From the NCBI RefSeq assembly GCF_900168195.1, contig NZ_FUYX01000008.1, positions 62,001 through 126,000 on the forward strand: a stretch of DNA of 64,000 nucleotides, in the 5' to 3' direction. A program made the translations under genes and the position numbers. This stretch comes from Allobosea thiooxidans. GTDB taxonomy: Bacteria; Pseudomonadota; Alphaproteobacteria; Rhizobiales; Beijerinckiaceae. Every line of letters begins with the position of its first letter. The stretch's first letter is position 1. Below the pieces are notes generated by a model that did no database searches, had not been told where the DNA came from, and saw only the letters and a list, made by a program, of their open reading frames with translations. This document shows, in pieces, positions 44,392 through 53,889 of this stretch.

Positions 44392-45984
44392 GTGGCGACA
44401 TCGTCATTCCCGACTGCCGGCGAGCATGAGGACACCGCGCGCGACCCGTCGCGGCGCAGCCTGCTGCAATTGCTGACGGCGGGCGGCGCGGCCCTGGCGG
44501 CGCCCGGCCTGTGGAGTTCGCTGGCCGCGGCACAGACGCCGGGCGGCACGCTGACGATCGGCGCCGATGCCGACCCGATCGGCCTCGATCCGGTCACCGT
44601 GAACGCCTTCTCCTCCTACGATTTCACCAGCCTGCTTTATAGCGGCCTGCTGCGCTGGAACGCGCAGATGAAAGTCGAGCCCGATCTGGCGACCGGCTAT
44701 GATCAGCCGGATCCAAAGACTTACGTTTTCAAGCTCAGGCAGGGCGTCAAGTTCCATAACGGCAAGGATTTCGGCGCTGCTGACGTCAAGCACACCTTCG
44801 ACCGGATCATGAACCCGGCGACGGGCAGCCGCTTGCGGGCGCTCTATTCGAGCGTCGAGTCGGTGACCGTGGTCGACCCGTTCACCGTCAAGTTCCAGCT
44901 CAACGCCACCGATGCCGCCTTCCTGAGCAACCTCGCGACCAACCCCAACGGAGCGATCGTTCCGGCCGGCGTCGAAGGCATCAACACGCAGCCGGTCGGC
45001 ACCGGCCCCTTCGCCTTCGAGGCCTATCAGCCGAACCAGCAATTCTCGCTGACGCGCTTCGCCGACTATTACGAGAAGGGCGAGCCCCCTCTCGCGAAGG
45101 TGGTGTTCAAGTTCTACAAGGACCAGGCGACGCTGACCTCGGCGCTGCGGTCGCGCGCCATCGACATGACCTGGGTGAAGGATCCGAAGGTGGCGGCCGC
45201 GATCGCGCGCACCTCGCCCAACTTCGTCTCGGCGCCGGGCCAGACCTCGCGCACCTTCCCGATCTGGCTGAACATGAAGGCCAAGCCCCTCAACGACGTG
45301 AAGGTGCGGCGCGCGCTCAGCCTCGCCACCGACCGCAAGGCCTGTCTCGACACGGTGCTCGGCGGCTCCGGCAAGATCGGCGCGATGATCCCGGAAAGCC
45401 AGGTCGGCGGCTATGACGGCGCCGGCGAGATGCCCTACTACAAGCACGATCCGGCGGCGGCGAAGGCACTGCTCGCCGAGGCCGGCTATCCGAGCGGCAT
45501 CGATCTCGGCGACTACATCGTCGTTGCGGCCAACCCGCTCGACGTCGCCTGCGCGCAGATCCTGCAGCAGCAATGGCAGGCGGCCGGCATCACGGTGAAG
45601 CTGGTGCCGATGGAGACCGCGCCGCTGCTCAACAAGTGGGCGACCGGCGACTGGCCGACGCTGCTCTCGGTCGCGCTGTCCTGGACGCCGGATTCCGACG
45701 CCATCTTCCAGTACGTGAAGTCCGATAGCGGCTTCGGCAAGGCGATGGGCTCGAACGATCCCGAGCTCGACAAGATGATCCTGGAGGCACGGGCGGAGCT
45801 GGATACGGCCAAGCGCGCGGCGAAGAACCTGGAGATCCAGAAGCGCATCGCCGACAACGCTTATGTCATCCAGATCTACCAGTACCCGCTGCGCTGGGAG
45901 ATCTGGTGGAACTACGTCCAGGGCTATGTGCCGCTGGCCGCGAATATCCGTTCCTTCGTGCGCACGACATGGCTGAAGAAATAG
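44392..45984 (+). CDS. Peptide/nickel-type ABC importer, substrate-binding protein 1 (DppA-like)
   Basis: A 530-residue SBP_bac_5 protein. A long pre-sequence carries a twin-arginine motif (DPSRRSLLQLLTAGG, 19-32) and AxA-type cleavage near residue 47. The mature part follows the family: GGTLTIGADADPIGLDPVTVN, YVFKLRQGVKFHNGKDFGAADVKHTFDRIM and WLNMKAKPLNDVKVRRALSLATDR. GTG 44392 is supported by GGGAGGAAAG. It delivers the ligand to the permeases encoded next; the ligand is presumably a peptide or amide. Confidence 0.9.
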   Translation: MATSSFPTAGEHEDTARDPSRRSLLQLLTAGGAALAAPGLWSSLAAAQTPGGTLTIGADADPIGLDPVTVNAFSSYDFTSLLYSGLLRWNAQMKVEPDLATGYDQPDPKTYVFKLRQGVKFHNGKDFGAADVKHTFDRIMNPATGSRLRALYSSVESVTVVDPFTVKFQLNATDAAFLSNLATNPNGAIVPAGVEGINTQPVGTGPFAFEAYQPNQQFSLTRFADYYEKGEPPLAKVVFKFYKDQATLTSALRSRAIDMTWVKDPKVAAAIARTSPNFVSAPGQTSRTFPIWLNMKAKPLNDVKVRRALSLATDRKACLDTVLGGSGKIGAMIPESQVGGYDGAGEMPYYKHDPAAAKALLAEAGYPSGIDLGDYIVVAANPLDVACAQILQQQWQAAGITVKLVPMETAPLLNKWATGDWPTLLSVALSWTPDSDAIFQYVKSDSGFGKAMGSNDPELDKMILEARAELDTAKRAAKNLEIQKRIADNAYVIQIYQYPLRWEIWWNYVQGYVPLAANIRSFVRTTWLKK

Positions 45985-46018
45985 GCTCCTTCCGGCGGCT
46001 TTCGGCGGAGCTCGACCG

Positions 46019-46960
46019 ATGACACGCTTCGTCCTCGGGCGCCTCGCCTGGATGGCGGCGATTCTGCTCGGCGTCTCGCTCGTCGCCTTCATGCTGATGC
46101 GCGCGATTCCGGGCGACTTCGCCATCGCGGCGGCGGGCTCGCAGAGCGTCGGACCCGAGGTCCTGGCGGCGATCCGGCGCGACCTCGGCCTCGACCAGCC
46201 GCTGCTGGCGCAATATCTGAGCTGGCTCGGCCACGCGCTGATGGGCGATTTCGGCAGCTCCTTCGTCACCCGCCAGCCGGTTCTGGGCGAGCTGGCGAGC
46301 CGGCTCGCCGTCACCTTCCAGCTCACCTCGCTCGCCGCGATCATCGCCGCGGTGATGGGGGTGGCGACCGGCCTGGCGGCAGCGCGCCTGCGCGGCGCGA
46401 CCGACTGGCTGGTCCGGCTCTGGAACGGGCTGATGCTGGCGGTGCCGAACTATGTCGTGGCGACGCTGATCGTGCTGCTCTTCGGGCTCTATTTCCCCGA
46501 GATCACCGTGCTCGGCTACACGCCCTTCCTTGAGAATCCGCTGGCCAATCTCGGCAGCCTGCTGCTGCCCGCCTTCGCGCTGGCGCTCGCGGTCTCGGTG
46601 ACGGTCGCCGAGAACACGCGCGCCGCCGTGCTCGAGGTCGCCAACCAGGATTTCGTCATGGTCGCGCGCGCCAAGGGGCTGAAGCCCGGCACGATCCTGC
46701 GCGACTACCTGATGCGCAATGCGCTGACGCCGGTCATCACCGCTGCGGGCCTGAAGATCGCGGCGCTGCTCGGCGGCAGCATCCTGGTCGAGACCATCTT
46801 CGCCATTCCGGGGATGGGGCAGTACCTGTTCGACTCGATCAACAGCCGCGACTACCCGGTGATCCAGGCGATCGTCCTGGTCGCGGCGGGCATCGTCGTT
46901 CTGGTCAACACGGTGATCGACATCGCCTATGCGCGGATCGATGCGCGGGTGCAGATGTGA
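46019..46960 (+). CDS. Peptide ABC importer permease 1 (DppB-like)
   Basis: A 313-residue inner-membrane protein with six TM helices, starting MTRFVLGRLAWMAAILLGVSLVAFMLMRAIPGD as DppB-type subunits do. The EAA loop (MVARAKGLKPGTILRDYLMRNALTPVITAAG) that docks the ATPase is intact, and GGSILVETIFAIPGMGQYLFDSINSRDYPVIQ is conserved. Its stop overlaps the next permease start. Confidence 0.93.
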   Translation: MTRFVLGRLAWMAAILLGVSLVAFMLMRAIPGDFAIAAAGSQSVGPEVLAAIRRDLGLDQPLLAQYLSWLGHALMGDFGSSFVTRQPVLGELASRLAVTFQLTSLAAIIAAVMGVATGLAAARLRGATDWLVRLWNGLMLAVPNYVVATLIVLLFGLYFPEITVLGYTPFLENPLANLGSLLLPAFALALAVSVTVAENTRAAVLEVANQDFVMVARAKGLKPGTILRDYLMRNALTPVITAAGLKIAALLGGSILVETIFAIPGMGQYLFDSINSRDYPVIQAIVLVAAGIVVLVNTVIDIAYARIDARVQM

Positions 46961-47835
46961 GCGAGAGCGTGCAGGAGAACCTCTCGGCCGCCGTGGCGGC
47001 GGCGCCCGGCCGGCGCAAGGCGGGGATCACGCAGGGCTGGCTGCTGCTCGGCCTCGGCCTGGCCATGCTGGCGGCCATGCTGGTGCTCACGATCTTCGCG
47101 CCGCTGGTCGCGCCCTACGACCCCTCCGCGACCTCGCCGGACTCGCTTGCGCCGGCGAGCGCTGCCCATTGGCTCGGCACGGATTCGATCGGGCGCGACG
47201 TGCTGAGCCGGCTGATCGTCGGCGGGCGTACGACGCTGCTGATCACGGTGACGGCGGTGCTGATCGCGCTGGTCGCCGGGCTGATCCTGGGGCTCGCGGC
47301 CGGCTATCTCGGCGGCTTCGTCGACGAGATCATCATGCGCGTGCTCGATGTCGTCTTCGCCTTTCCGGTGCTGCTGCTCGCGATCGCGGTGGTGGCTGCG
47401 CTGGGGCCGACCGTGCCGAACCTGATCCTCACCATCGCCATCGTCTACACGCCGGCGATGGCGCGCGTGGTGCGCGCGCCGGTGCTGAGCGTCAAGCAAT
47501 GGGACCATGTCGAGGCGGCACGCAGCGTCGGTATGAGCGAGATGCGGCTCGTGCTGCGCCATATCCTGCCGATCGTCGTCTCGCCGATCCTGGTCGCGAC
47601 CAGCCTCACCCTGTCGCAGACGATCTTCACGGTGACGGCGTTGTCCTTCCTGGGCTTGGGCCCGCCGCCGCCCGATCCGAACTGGGGCGGGATGCTGTCG
47701 GAGGCGCGCCAGTTCATGGAGCTCGCGCCGCTGACGGTGGTCGGCCCGGCCGCGGCGATCGTCTTCGCGACGCTGACCTTCATCATCATCGCCAATGGCT
47801 TGCGCGAGGTGCTCGACGTGGGGAGCGTGCGATGA
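46957..47835 (+). CDS. Peptide ABC importer permease 2 (DppC-like)
   Basis: A 292-residue DppC-type permease. It has a cytoplasmic N-terminus, TM1, the sequence HWLGTDSIGRDVLSRLIVGGRTTLLIT typical of DppC/OppC, then an EAA loop (HVEAARSVGMSEMRLVLRHILPIVVSPILV) and FLGLGPPPPDPNWGGMLSEARQF. GTG 46957 overlaps the dppB-like stop, so the two are translationally coupled. Confidence 0.93.
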   Translation: MSESVQENLSAAVAAAPGRRKAGITQGWLLLGLGLAMLAAMLVLTIFAPLVAPYDPSATSPDSLAPASAAHWLGTDSIGRDVLSRLIVGGRTTLLITVTAVLIALVAGLILGLAAGYLGGFVDEIIMRVLDVVFAFPVLLLAIAVVAALGPTVPNLILTIAIVYTPAMARVVRAPVLSVKQWDHVEAARSVGMSEMRLVLRHILPIVVSPILVATSLTLSQTIFTVTALSFLGLGPPPPDPNWGGMLSEARQFMELAPLTVVGPAAAIVFATLTFIIIANGLREVLDVGSVR

Positions 47836-48644
47836 ACGGCCCCTTGCTCCGGGTGCGCGACCTGACCGCGACGGTCACGACGCGCCGCGAGGTCATCCAG
47901 GCGGTGCGCGGCATCTCCTTCGACATCAATGCCGACGAGGCGGTCGGCTTCGTCGGCGAATCCGGCTGCGGCAAGAGCGTCACCGCCAAGGCGCTGATGC
48001 GGATCGCGCCGGAGGGGGCGGCGGTCGGCCTCGGCGGCTCCGTCTCCTTCTGGGGGCAGGAGCTGCTCGGGCTCGGCGAGGACGAGATGCGCGACCTGCG
48101 CGGCCGGCGCATCGCCATGGTCTTCCAGGATCCGATGACCTCGCTCAACCCGGTGATGAGCATCGGGGCGCAGATGGCGGACATGCTGCACCGCCATCTC
48201 GGCCTGACCGGCCGGCCCGCGCGCGAGCGCAGCGTCGAGCTGCTCGATCTCGTCGGCATTCCCGATCCGGCGCGTCGCATCGACGATTTCCCGCATCAGT
48301 TCTCGGGCGGGCAGCGCCAGCGCGTGCTGATCGCGATCGCGATCTCCTGCGAGCCCGATTTGCTGATCGCCGACGAGCCGACGACGGCGCTCGACGTCAC
48401 CGTGCAGGCGCAGATCCTGCGGCTTCTGCTGCGCCTCAGGGAGGAGCGCGGCATGGCACTGATGCTGATCACCCATGATTTCGGCGTCGTCGCCGGCATG
48501 GTCGATCGGGTCAACGTGATGTATCGCGGCGAGATCGTCGAAACCGGCCCGGTCGACGACGTCTTCGCGCGGCCGCAGCATACCTATACGCGGACGCTGC
48601 TCGATGCGGTGCCCCGGCTGCAAGGCGCGGGGGTGGTGCGATGA
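47832..48644 (+). CDS. Peptide ABC importer ATPase 1 (DppD-like), short C-terminus
   Basis: A 270-residue ATPase: Walker [10 protein letters not shown]-loop [14 protein letters not shown], signature [15 protein letters not shown], Walker [13 protein letters not shown], switch His in LITHDFG. It ends soon after [12 protein letters not shown], so it lacks most of the roughly 50-residue oligopeptide-specific (oligo_HPY) C-terminal extension found in typical DppD. The stop overlaps the next ATPase start, so this is not a sequencing truncation at the operon end. Confidence 0.9.
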   Translation: MNGPLLRVRDLTATVTTRREVIQAVRGISFDINADEAVGFVGESGCGKSVTAKALMRIAPEGAAVGLGGSVSFWGQELLGLGEDEMRDLRGRRIAMVFQDPMTSLNPVMSIGAQMADMLHRHLGLTGRPARERSVELLDLVGIPDPARRIDDFPHQFSGGQRQRVLIAIAISCEPDLLIADEPTTALDVTVQAQILRLLLRLREERGMALMLITHDFGVVAGMVDRVNVMYRGEIVETGPVDDVFARPQHTYTRTLLDAVPRLQGAGVVR

Positions 48645-49606
48645 CGACGACGCCCCTGCTGCAGGTCCGCGACCTCTCGGTGCTGTTTCCGTCGCGTCGC
48701 GGCCGGGCGCCGGTCAGGGCGGTCGAACGGCTTTCCTTCGACATCGCGCCGGGACAGACGCTCGGCCTCGTCGGCCAGTCGGGCTCGGGCAAGACCACGG
48801 CCGGGCGCGCCATCCTACAGCTCCAGCAGGCGCATGAAGGCTCGGTCAGGCTGCTCGGGCAGGAGCTCACGACGATGCGGGCCGGCGAGCTGCGCCGGAT
48901 GCGGCGGCACATGCAGTTCGTGCTGCAGAATCCCTATTCCAGCCTGCATCCGCGCATGACGATCGGGCAGATCCTGAGCGAGCCGCTGCAGGTCCACCGC
49001 AGCGTGCCGGCGAACCGCATCCGGGAGCGCGTCGCGGAATTGCTGGAGCTGGTCAATCTCGATCCGGCGATGATGCGGCGCTATCCGCACGAATTCTCGG
49101 GCGGCCAGCGCCAGCGCGTCGTCATCGCCCGGGCGCTGGCGGTCAACCCCGATTTCGTCGTCTGCGACGAGCCGGTCTCGGCGCTCGACGTGCGCACCCA
49201 GGCGCAGATCGTCGCCCTGCTGCAATCGCTCCAGGAGAAGCTCGGGCTGTCCTATCTCTTCATCGCGCATGACCTCGCGATCGTCAGGGAGATGGCGCAT
49301 CGCGTCGCGGTGATGTTCCGCGGCCGCATCGTCGAGATGGGCAGCGCGGCCCAGGTCTATGACAATCCGGCGCATCCCTACACGCAGCTCCTGCTCGACG
49401 CGGTGCCGGTGCCCGCCCCCGCCCTCCAGCGCGAGCGGCTGCGGCGGGCCCCCCCGGACCTGCGCTTCCTCGACGGCGACGGCGGTGCCTGCCTCCACGG
49501 CATCGACCATGCGCGAGACGGAACGCCCGAATGGTACGAGGTGGCATCCGGGCACGGTGTGTCCTGCCGCTACTGGCCGAAAGGAAGTGCGTCGGAGGTG
49601 GCCTGA
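48641..49606 (+). CDS. Peptide ABC importer ATPase 2 (DppF-like)
   Basis: A 321-residue ATPase with GQSGSGKTT (Walker A), FVLQNPYSSLHPRMTI (Q-loop), [15 protein letters not shown] (signature), FVVCDEPVSALD (Walker B) and FIAHDLA (switch). Unlike its partner it keeps the C-terminal oligo_HPY region (HPYTQLLLDAVPVPAPALQRERLR) and a Cys-containing tail (ACLHGIDH, VSCRYWPKG) seen in peptide-type ATPases. Last gene of the complete A-B-C-D-F importer. Confidence 0.92.
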   Translation: MTTTPLLQVRDLSVLFPSRRGRAPVRAVERLSFDIAPGQTLGLVGQSGSGKTTAGRAILQLQQAHEGSVRLLGQELTTMRAGELRRMRRHMQFVLQNPYSSLHPRMTIGQILSEPLQVHRSVPANRIRERVAELLELVNLDPAMMRRYPHEFSGGQRQRVVIARALAVNPDFVVCDEPVSALDVRTQAQIVALLQSLQEKLGLSYLFIAHDLAIVREMAHRVAVMFRGRIVEMGSAAQVYDNPAHPYTQLLLDAVPVPAPALQRERLRRAPPDLRFLDGDGGACLHGIDHARDGTPEWYEVASGHGVSCRYWPKGSASEVA

Positions 49607-49690
49607 GGATCGCGCGCTCCGTGCGCTCTTCAGGATGAGCGCTGGATTCCACGAACGGGCGGAGAAGGCGCGTTCCTTAGGGCGGAACAT

Positions 49691-49727
49691 CCGATCCTTG
49701 ACGTGAAATATTTGCGGCAACTACGCT
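49691..49727 (+). promoter_or_regulatory. Promoter of the third M81 gene/second importer operon
   Basis: -35 TTGACG (49698-49703), 18-bp spacer, TACGCT (49722-49727). It contains the same 17-nt word CCGATCCTTGACGTGAA (49691-49707) as the promoter at 44217. The start codon is about 120 bp downstream, after a small ACCCGT/ACGGGT hairpin (49804-49818). Confidence 0.55.
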
Positions 49728-49846
49728 TTTGACGGTTGCGCAGGCTGTTTTTCCGGCTTTGCCGGAAGCCGTCGAGGTCGGCGCGATGCTGACGGTTCGT
49801 TCCACCCGTTTCACGGGTATTCGACATCGCTTTCCGGGAGGTCGCT

Positions 49847-51355
49847 GTGCGTCTGGCTCTGATCCACATCGTTCAGGAGACGAACGACTTCAATCCGGTG
49901 CTGACGACGCTCTCCGATTTCGAGGCGTTCGGGCTCTATGAGGGGGAGGAGATCGCCCGCCATTTCGGCGAGATCGGCCAGATCGGCGGGCATTACGCCG
50001 CCGTGAAGGAATCAGGGCTCGCGGTCGAAACCGTGCCGATCATCCGCGCCTGGGCCGTGGCAGGTGGGCGCATCTCGCGCGAGGCCTTCGATTTCTTCCA
50101 GGCGAAGATCCGGGCAGGGCTGGAGACGGTCGGCCCGATCGACGGACTCGTCCTGCACCTGCACGGCGCCTGCGCGGCCGAGGGCATCGACGATGTCGAG
50201 GGCGAGCAGGCCGAGCTCTGCCGCAGGATCCTCGGCCCCGACGTGCCGATCCTGCTCGGGCTCGACCACCATGCCAATGTCACGCAGAAGATCATGGCCA
50301 ACTGCACGGCCATCGTCGGCCACCGCACCCAGCCGCATGATGTGTTCGACACCGGCAAGGTCGGCACCGAGGTGCTGCTGCGCATCCTCACGGAGAAGTG
50401 CAAGCCGGTCATGGCCTGGCGGAAGATCCCGCTGCTTTCCCATCAGGAGCAGTTCCTGACCTCGAAGGGGCCGATGAAGATCTGGTTCGACCGGGCGCGG
50501 GCGCTGGAAGCAGACCGGCGCGTCCTGCAGGCTTCGAACTATCCGATGCAGCCCTGGCTCGACGTCGCGGAGGGCGGCTGGTCGACCATCGTCGTCACCG
50601 ATGGCGACCAGGCCCTGGCCGAAAAGCTGGCGGACGAGCTCGCCGATCTCGCCTGGTCGATGCGCGACGATTTCCAGGTGCGCGAGGCCGTCTCCGTCGA
50701 CGACGCCGTACGCAAGGCCGATGCGGCGGAGCGCGGGATGATCGTGCTCAGTGATACCGGCGACACCGTCTTCGGGGGCGCGGCCGGCGATAGCAACCTG
50801 CTGCTGGAATCGATGCTGCGGCTCGGCATCCGGAACAAGGCGCTGATCCCGCTGATCTCGCCGCAAGCCGTCGCGACGTTGACCGCGGCGGGCGAGGGCG
50901 CCGAGGTGACTCTGCCGCTCGGTGGCGACGCTGCAACCGCTTTCTTCAAGCCGCTCACGGTGACGGGGCGGGTGCGAAAGCTGGGCAACGGGGCGATCCC
51001 GCTCAAGTTCAACCATCAGACCGAAGTCGACATGGGCCGGGTCGCCGTCTTCGATGTCGGGCCGGTGACGCTGCTGATCTCGGAGCTCCGCGGCGTCGCG
51101 GGCAACGTGCCTGACGTTTACGAGGCCTTCGGCATCGATCTCGCCGACTACAAGATGGCCGTGCTCAAGACGGCCTCGAACTTCCAGTATTTCGACCGCA
51201 TCGCCTCCGGGCTGGTGCGCGCCGATACGCGCGGGCCGGGGCAATCGGACGTGTTCACCCTGCCGTGGCAGCGGATTCCGCGCCCGGTCTATCCGTTGGA
51301 GACAATAAGCGACTGGCGGGCGCATTCGTCCCAGCCGGGAGCGGGAACGAGCTGA
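49847..51355 (+). CDS. M81 (MlrC-type) metallopeptidase, paralogue 3
   Basis: A 502-residue family member: IVQETNDF (Glu11), LVLHLHGACAAEGIDDVEGEQ, GLDHHANVT (Asp140, His142), GHRTQPHDVFDTG (His164) and TVFGGAAGDSN. GTG 49847 has GGGAGG 7 nt upstream. It opens the operon of the second peptide importer. Together with paralogues 1 and 2 it makes three M81 genes within 13 kb, each with its own motif variants. Confidence 0.88.
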   Translation: MRLALIHIVQETNDFNPVLTTLSDFEAFGLYEGEEIARHFGEIGQIGGHYAAVKESGLAVETVPIIRAWAVAGGRISREAFDFFQAKIRAGLETVGPIDGLVLHLHGACAAEGIDDVEGEQAELCRRILGPDVPILLGLDHHANVTQKIMANCTAIVGHRTQPHDVFDTGKVGTEVLLRILTEKCKPVMAWRKIPLLSHQEQFLTSKGPMKIWFDRARALEADRRVLQASNYPMQPWLDVAEGGWSTIVVTDGDQALAEKLADELADLAWSMRDDFQVREAVSVDDAVRKADAAERGMIVLSDTGDTVFGGAAGDSNLLLESMLRLGIRNKALIPLISPQAVATLTAAGEGAEVTLPLGGDAATAFFKPLTVTGRVRKLGNGAIPLKFNHQTEVDMGRVAVFDVGPVTLLISELRGVAGNVPDVYEAFGIDLADYKMAVLKTASNFQYFDRIASGLVRADTRGPGQSDVFTLPWQRIPRPVYPLETISDWRAHSSQPGAGTS

Positions 51356-51389
51356 AGACCAACCTACCGACAAAAGAGAGGGGAAAGCG

Positions 51390-52931
51390 ATGACAAAGCT
51401 GTCGCGACGTCAATTCTGCATGACCGGCCTCGCCCTCGCGGGCGCGGCGCCTCTGGCTGCGGCCCTGCCGGCCACCGCCCAACAGCTGAAGGGCGGGACG
51501 CTGCGCGTCGGCGTGCTCAGCGAGCTCGCCAATTTCGACCCGCAGCAGCTCTCGACCGTCAATTTCCACGTCATGAAGAACCTTTATGACAGCCTGATCG
51601 AGTACACGCCGGACGGAAAGCCACTGCCGAGCCTCGCCACCGAGTGGACGATCGCACCGGACAAGAAGTCGGTCAGCGTGAAGCTGCGCGACGGCGTCAC
51701 CTTCCATAGCGGCACGCCGTTCAAGTCCGACGCCGTGCTGGCGACGCTGCAGAAGGGCTCTGACCCCAAGCGCGGCAAGCACGTCTTCTCGACCATGGCG
51801 ATCGTGAAGGACTGGTCGGCGCCGGATGAGCGCACCGTCGTGATCAACTTCAAGGCACCCGCGCCGGAGCGGCAGATCCTCGATCTCCTGCAGTTCCTGA
51901 TCCCGATCGATCCGAAGGGCATCGACACGGTCGAGACCGTGCCGGCCGGCACCGGGCCCTACACGCTGGTGAACCGGGCCGTTGGCCAGAGCCTGACGCT
52001 CAAGGCCAACCCGAAATATTGGCGCGAGAAGCAGCCGATCGTGCAGGACCTAGTCTTCACCGTGTTCAGCGAGGACGCCGCGGCGAGCGCGGCGCTGGAA
52101 TCGGGCGCGATCGACATCGTCTACAATGGCGGCTCGCGCAGCGCGGTCCGGCTGAAGGGCGCCGGCTATCAGGTCTTCTCCGGGCCGGGCAAGCTCGTGC
52201 AGGTCTTCCGCATCAACTCGACGCGAGGCCCCTTCCGCAACAAGAGCTTCCGCCAGGCCTTCAACTACCTGGTCGACCGGGAGAGCATGCTGCGCGTCGG
52301 CTATGCCGGCATGGGCCAGGTCGTGGCGTTGCCCTGGGCGCCGGCGAGCCCAGCCTTCGATGCCGCCTACACCAAGACCTACGCCTATGATCTCGAGAAG
52401 GCGAAGAAGCTGCTTGCCGCTTCCGGCCTCTCGCCCGCCGAGATGAAGAACTGGAAGCTCCTGGTCTATGGCAGCGAAGAAGCCGCGGTCGCGCTCAGCC
52501 AGATCATGCAGGGCACGCTGGCGAAGGTCGGCATTCCGATCGAGCTCACCGTCCTGCAGGGCGCCGAATACGTCACCGCCCAGCTCGCCGGCGATTTCGA
52601 CGCGACCTTCGGGGCGATCGGCAATGTCCAGAAGTTCCCCTCGCGCGTTTCGACCAACACGATCTACCGGACCGTGCAGAACCCGGTGCTGAAGGACCCG
52701 CATCCGCATCCGGCCTATGTCGAGGCGATCGCCAAGGTCGACGCCGCAGCCGGCGGCGACGCGGAGGTCAAGGCAGCCTATGACAACCTCAACCGCGTCC
52801 TGGTCGACGAGGCCTTCGCCGTCCCGACCAACTCCTATGATGTCGGCCTGATCGTCGCCTCCGAGAAGATCGGCGGCATCACGCTCGACATGGACAATCT
52901 CTTCGTCGCCCGCACGATCGGCTTCAAATGA
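51390..52931 (+). CDS. Peptide-type ABC importer, substrate-binding protein 2
   Basis: A 513-residue SBP_bac_5 protein with a short Tat-type signal MTKLSRRQFCMTGLALAGAAPLAAALPATA (cleavage near 30). The mature domain follows the family: GGTLRVGVLSELANFDPQQLSTVNFHVMKNLYDSL, VSVKLRDGVTFHSGTPFKSDAVLATL and FRINSTRGPFRNKSFRQAFNYLVDRESML. It differs strongly from SBP 1, so the ligand probably differs. A hairpin follows the stop, a usual device to keep binding protein more abundant than permeases. Confidence 0.9.
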   Translation: MTKLSRRQFCMTGLALAGAAPLAAALPATAQQLKGGTLRVGVLSELANFDPQQLSTVNFHVMKNLYDSLIEYTPDGKPLPSLATEWTIAPDKKSVSVKLRDGVTFHSGTPFKSDAVLATLQKGSDPKRGKHVFSTMAIVKDWSAPDERTVVINFKAPAPERQILDLLQFLIPIDPKGIDTVETVPAGTGPYTLVNRAVGQSLTLKANPKYWREKQPIVQDLVFTVFSEDAAASAALESGAIDIVYNGGSRSAVRLKGAGYQVFSGPGKLVQVFRINSTRGPFRNKSFRQAFNYLVDRESMLRVGYAGMGQVVALPWAPASPAFDAAYTKTYAYDLEKAKKLLAASGLSPAEMKNWKLLVYGSEEAAVALSQIMQGTLAKVGIPIELTVLQGAEYVTAQLAGDFDATFGAIGNVQKFPSRVSTNTIYRTVQNPVLKDPHPHPAYVEAIAKVDAAAGGDAEVKAAYDNLNRVLVDEAFAVPTNSYDVGLIVASEKIGGITLDMDNLFVARTIGFK

Positions 52932-52955
52932 GAGAGGGCGACGCCGTCGAAACCC

Positions 52956-52980
52956 GCCGGTGCGGCAAAGCCGCGCCGGC
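52956..52980 (+). terminator. Intercistronic hairpin after binding protein 2
   Basis: An 11-bp stem GCCGG-T-GCGGC (52956-52966) / GCCGC-G-CCGGC (52970-52980), with one G-U pair, an AAA loop and no T-tract. It sits between the binding-protein and permease genes and likely protects the upstream mRNA 3' end or partly terminates. Confidence 0.55.
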
Positions 52981-53010
52981 CCCTGACGGATCGGCTTTCG
53001 GCGCGGCGCG

Positions 53011-53889
53011 ATGAGCGAGACGCTGGCCGCCTTCGGCACCCTGCTGCGTCGGCTGTTCGCCCGGCGCGGCGCGGCGCTGAGCCTGATCTTTCTCGGCCTG
53101 GTCGCCCTGACGGCGATCTTCGCCGGCCTGCTGCCGCTCGATCCGCTGGCACAGAGCGTCGCGGATTCGCTGAAGCCGCCCTCGGCCGAGAACTGGTTCG
53201 GCACCGACGAACTCGGTCGCGACATCCTCGCCCGCGTCGTCTATGGCGCGCGCACCTCGCTGGTCACGGCCTTCGGCGCGGTCTTCATCGCGGCGCTGAT
53301 CGGGGTGCCGATCGGGCTGGTGGCCGGCTTCTACGGCGATTGGCGCGATTCCATCCTGATGCGCTGCATCGACGTGCTGCTTGCCCTGCCGAACATCCTC
53401 TTCGCCATGGCGCTGATCGCGGTTCTGGGCCGCAGCCAGGGGGCCGCGCTGATCGCCGTCGGCATCGCCGGCATTCCGGGCTTCGCCCGCATCGCCCGGG
53501 CGCAGGTCATGGCGCTGCGCCAGCTCGATTTCGTCATGGCGGTGCGCGGCTTCGGCGGCCGGCCGAGTTACATCATGTTCCGAACGATCCTGCCCAACGC
53601 ATTGAGTCCGTTGGTCGTACAGGCGATCGTCCTGGCCTCGATCGCGATCCTGCTCGAGGCGGCGCTCGCCTTCCTCGGCGTCGGCGTGCCGCCGCCCACG
53701 CCGAGCTGGGGCGAGATGCTGCGTACCGGCAAGTCCTATCTCTACGAGGCGCCGAGCTATGCGGTGCTGCCCGGCCTCGTGCTGACGCTGACGATCCTTT
53801 CCTTCGACACGATCGGGCGGGCGCTGACGGCGCTGCTCGACCATGACGAGACCGATGCCTCGGGCGCGACGGTCGGAGGGCGGCGATGA
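53011..53889 (+). CDS. Second importer permease (DppC-like)
   Basis: A 292-residue DppC-type subunit: NWFGTDELGRDILARVVYGARTSLVTAFGAVFIAALIGVPIGLVAGFYG, EAA-type loop FVMAVRGFGGRPSYIMFRTILPNALSPLVVQ and FLGVGVPPPTPSWGEMLRTGK. In this operon the C-type permease precedes the B-type, the reverse of the first importer. Its stop overlaps the next start (ATGA). Confidence 0.92.
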   Translation: MSETLAAFGTLLRRLFARRGAALSLIFLGLVALTAIFAGLLPLDPLAQSVADSLKPPSAENWFGTDELGRDILARVVYGARTSLVTAFGAVFIAALIGVPIGLVAGFYGDWRDSILMRCIDVLLALPNILFAMALIAVLGRSQGAALIAVGIAGIPGFARIARAQVMALRQLDFVMAVRGFGGRPSYIMFRTILPNALSPLVVQAIVLASIAILLEAALAFLGVGVPPPTPSWGEMLRTGKSYLYEAPSYAVLPGLVLTLTILSFDTIGRALTALLDHDETDASGATVGGRR

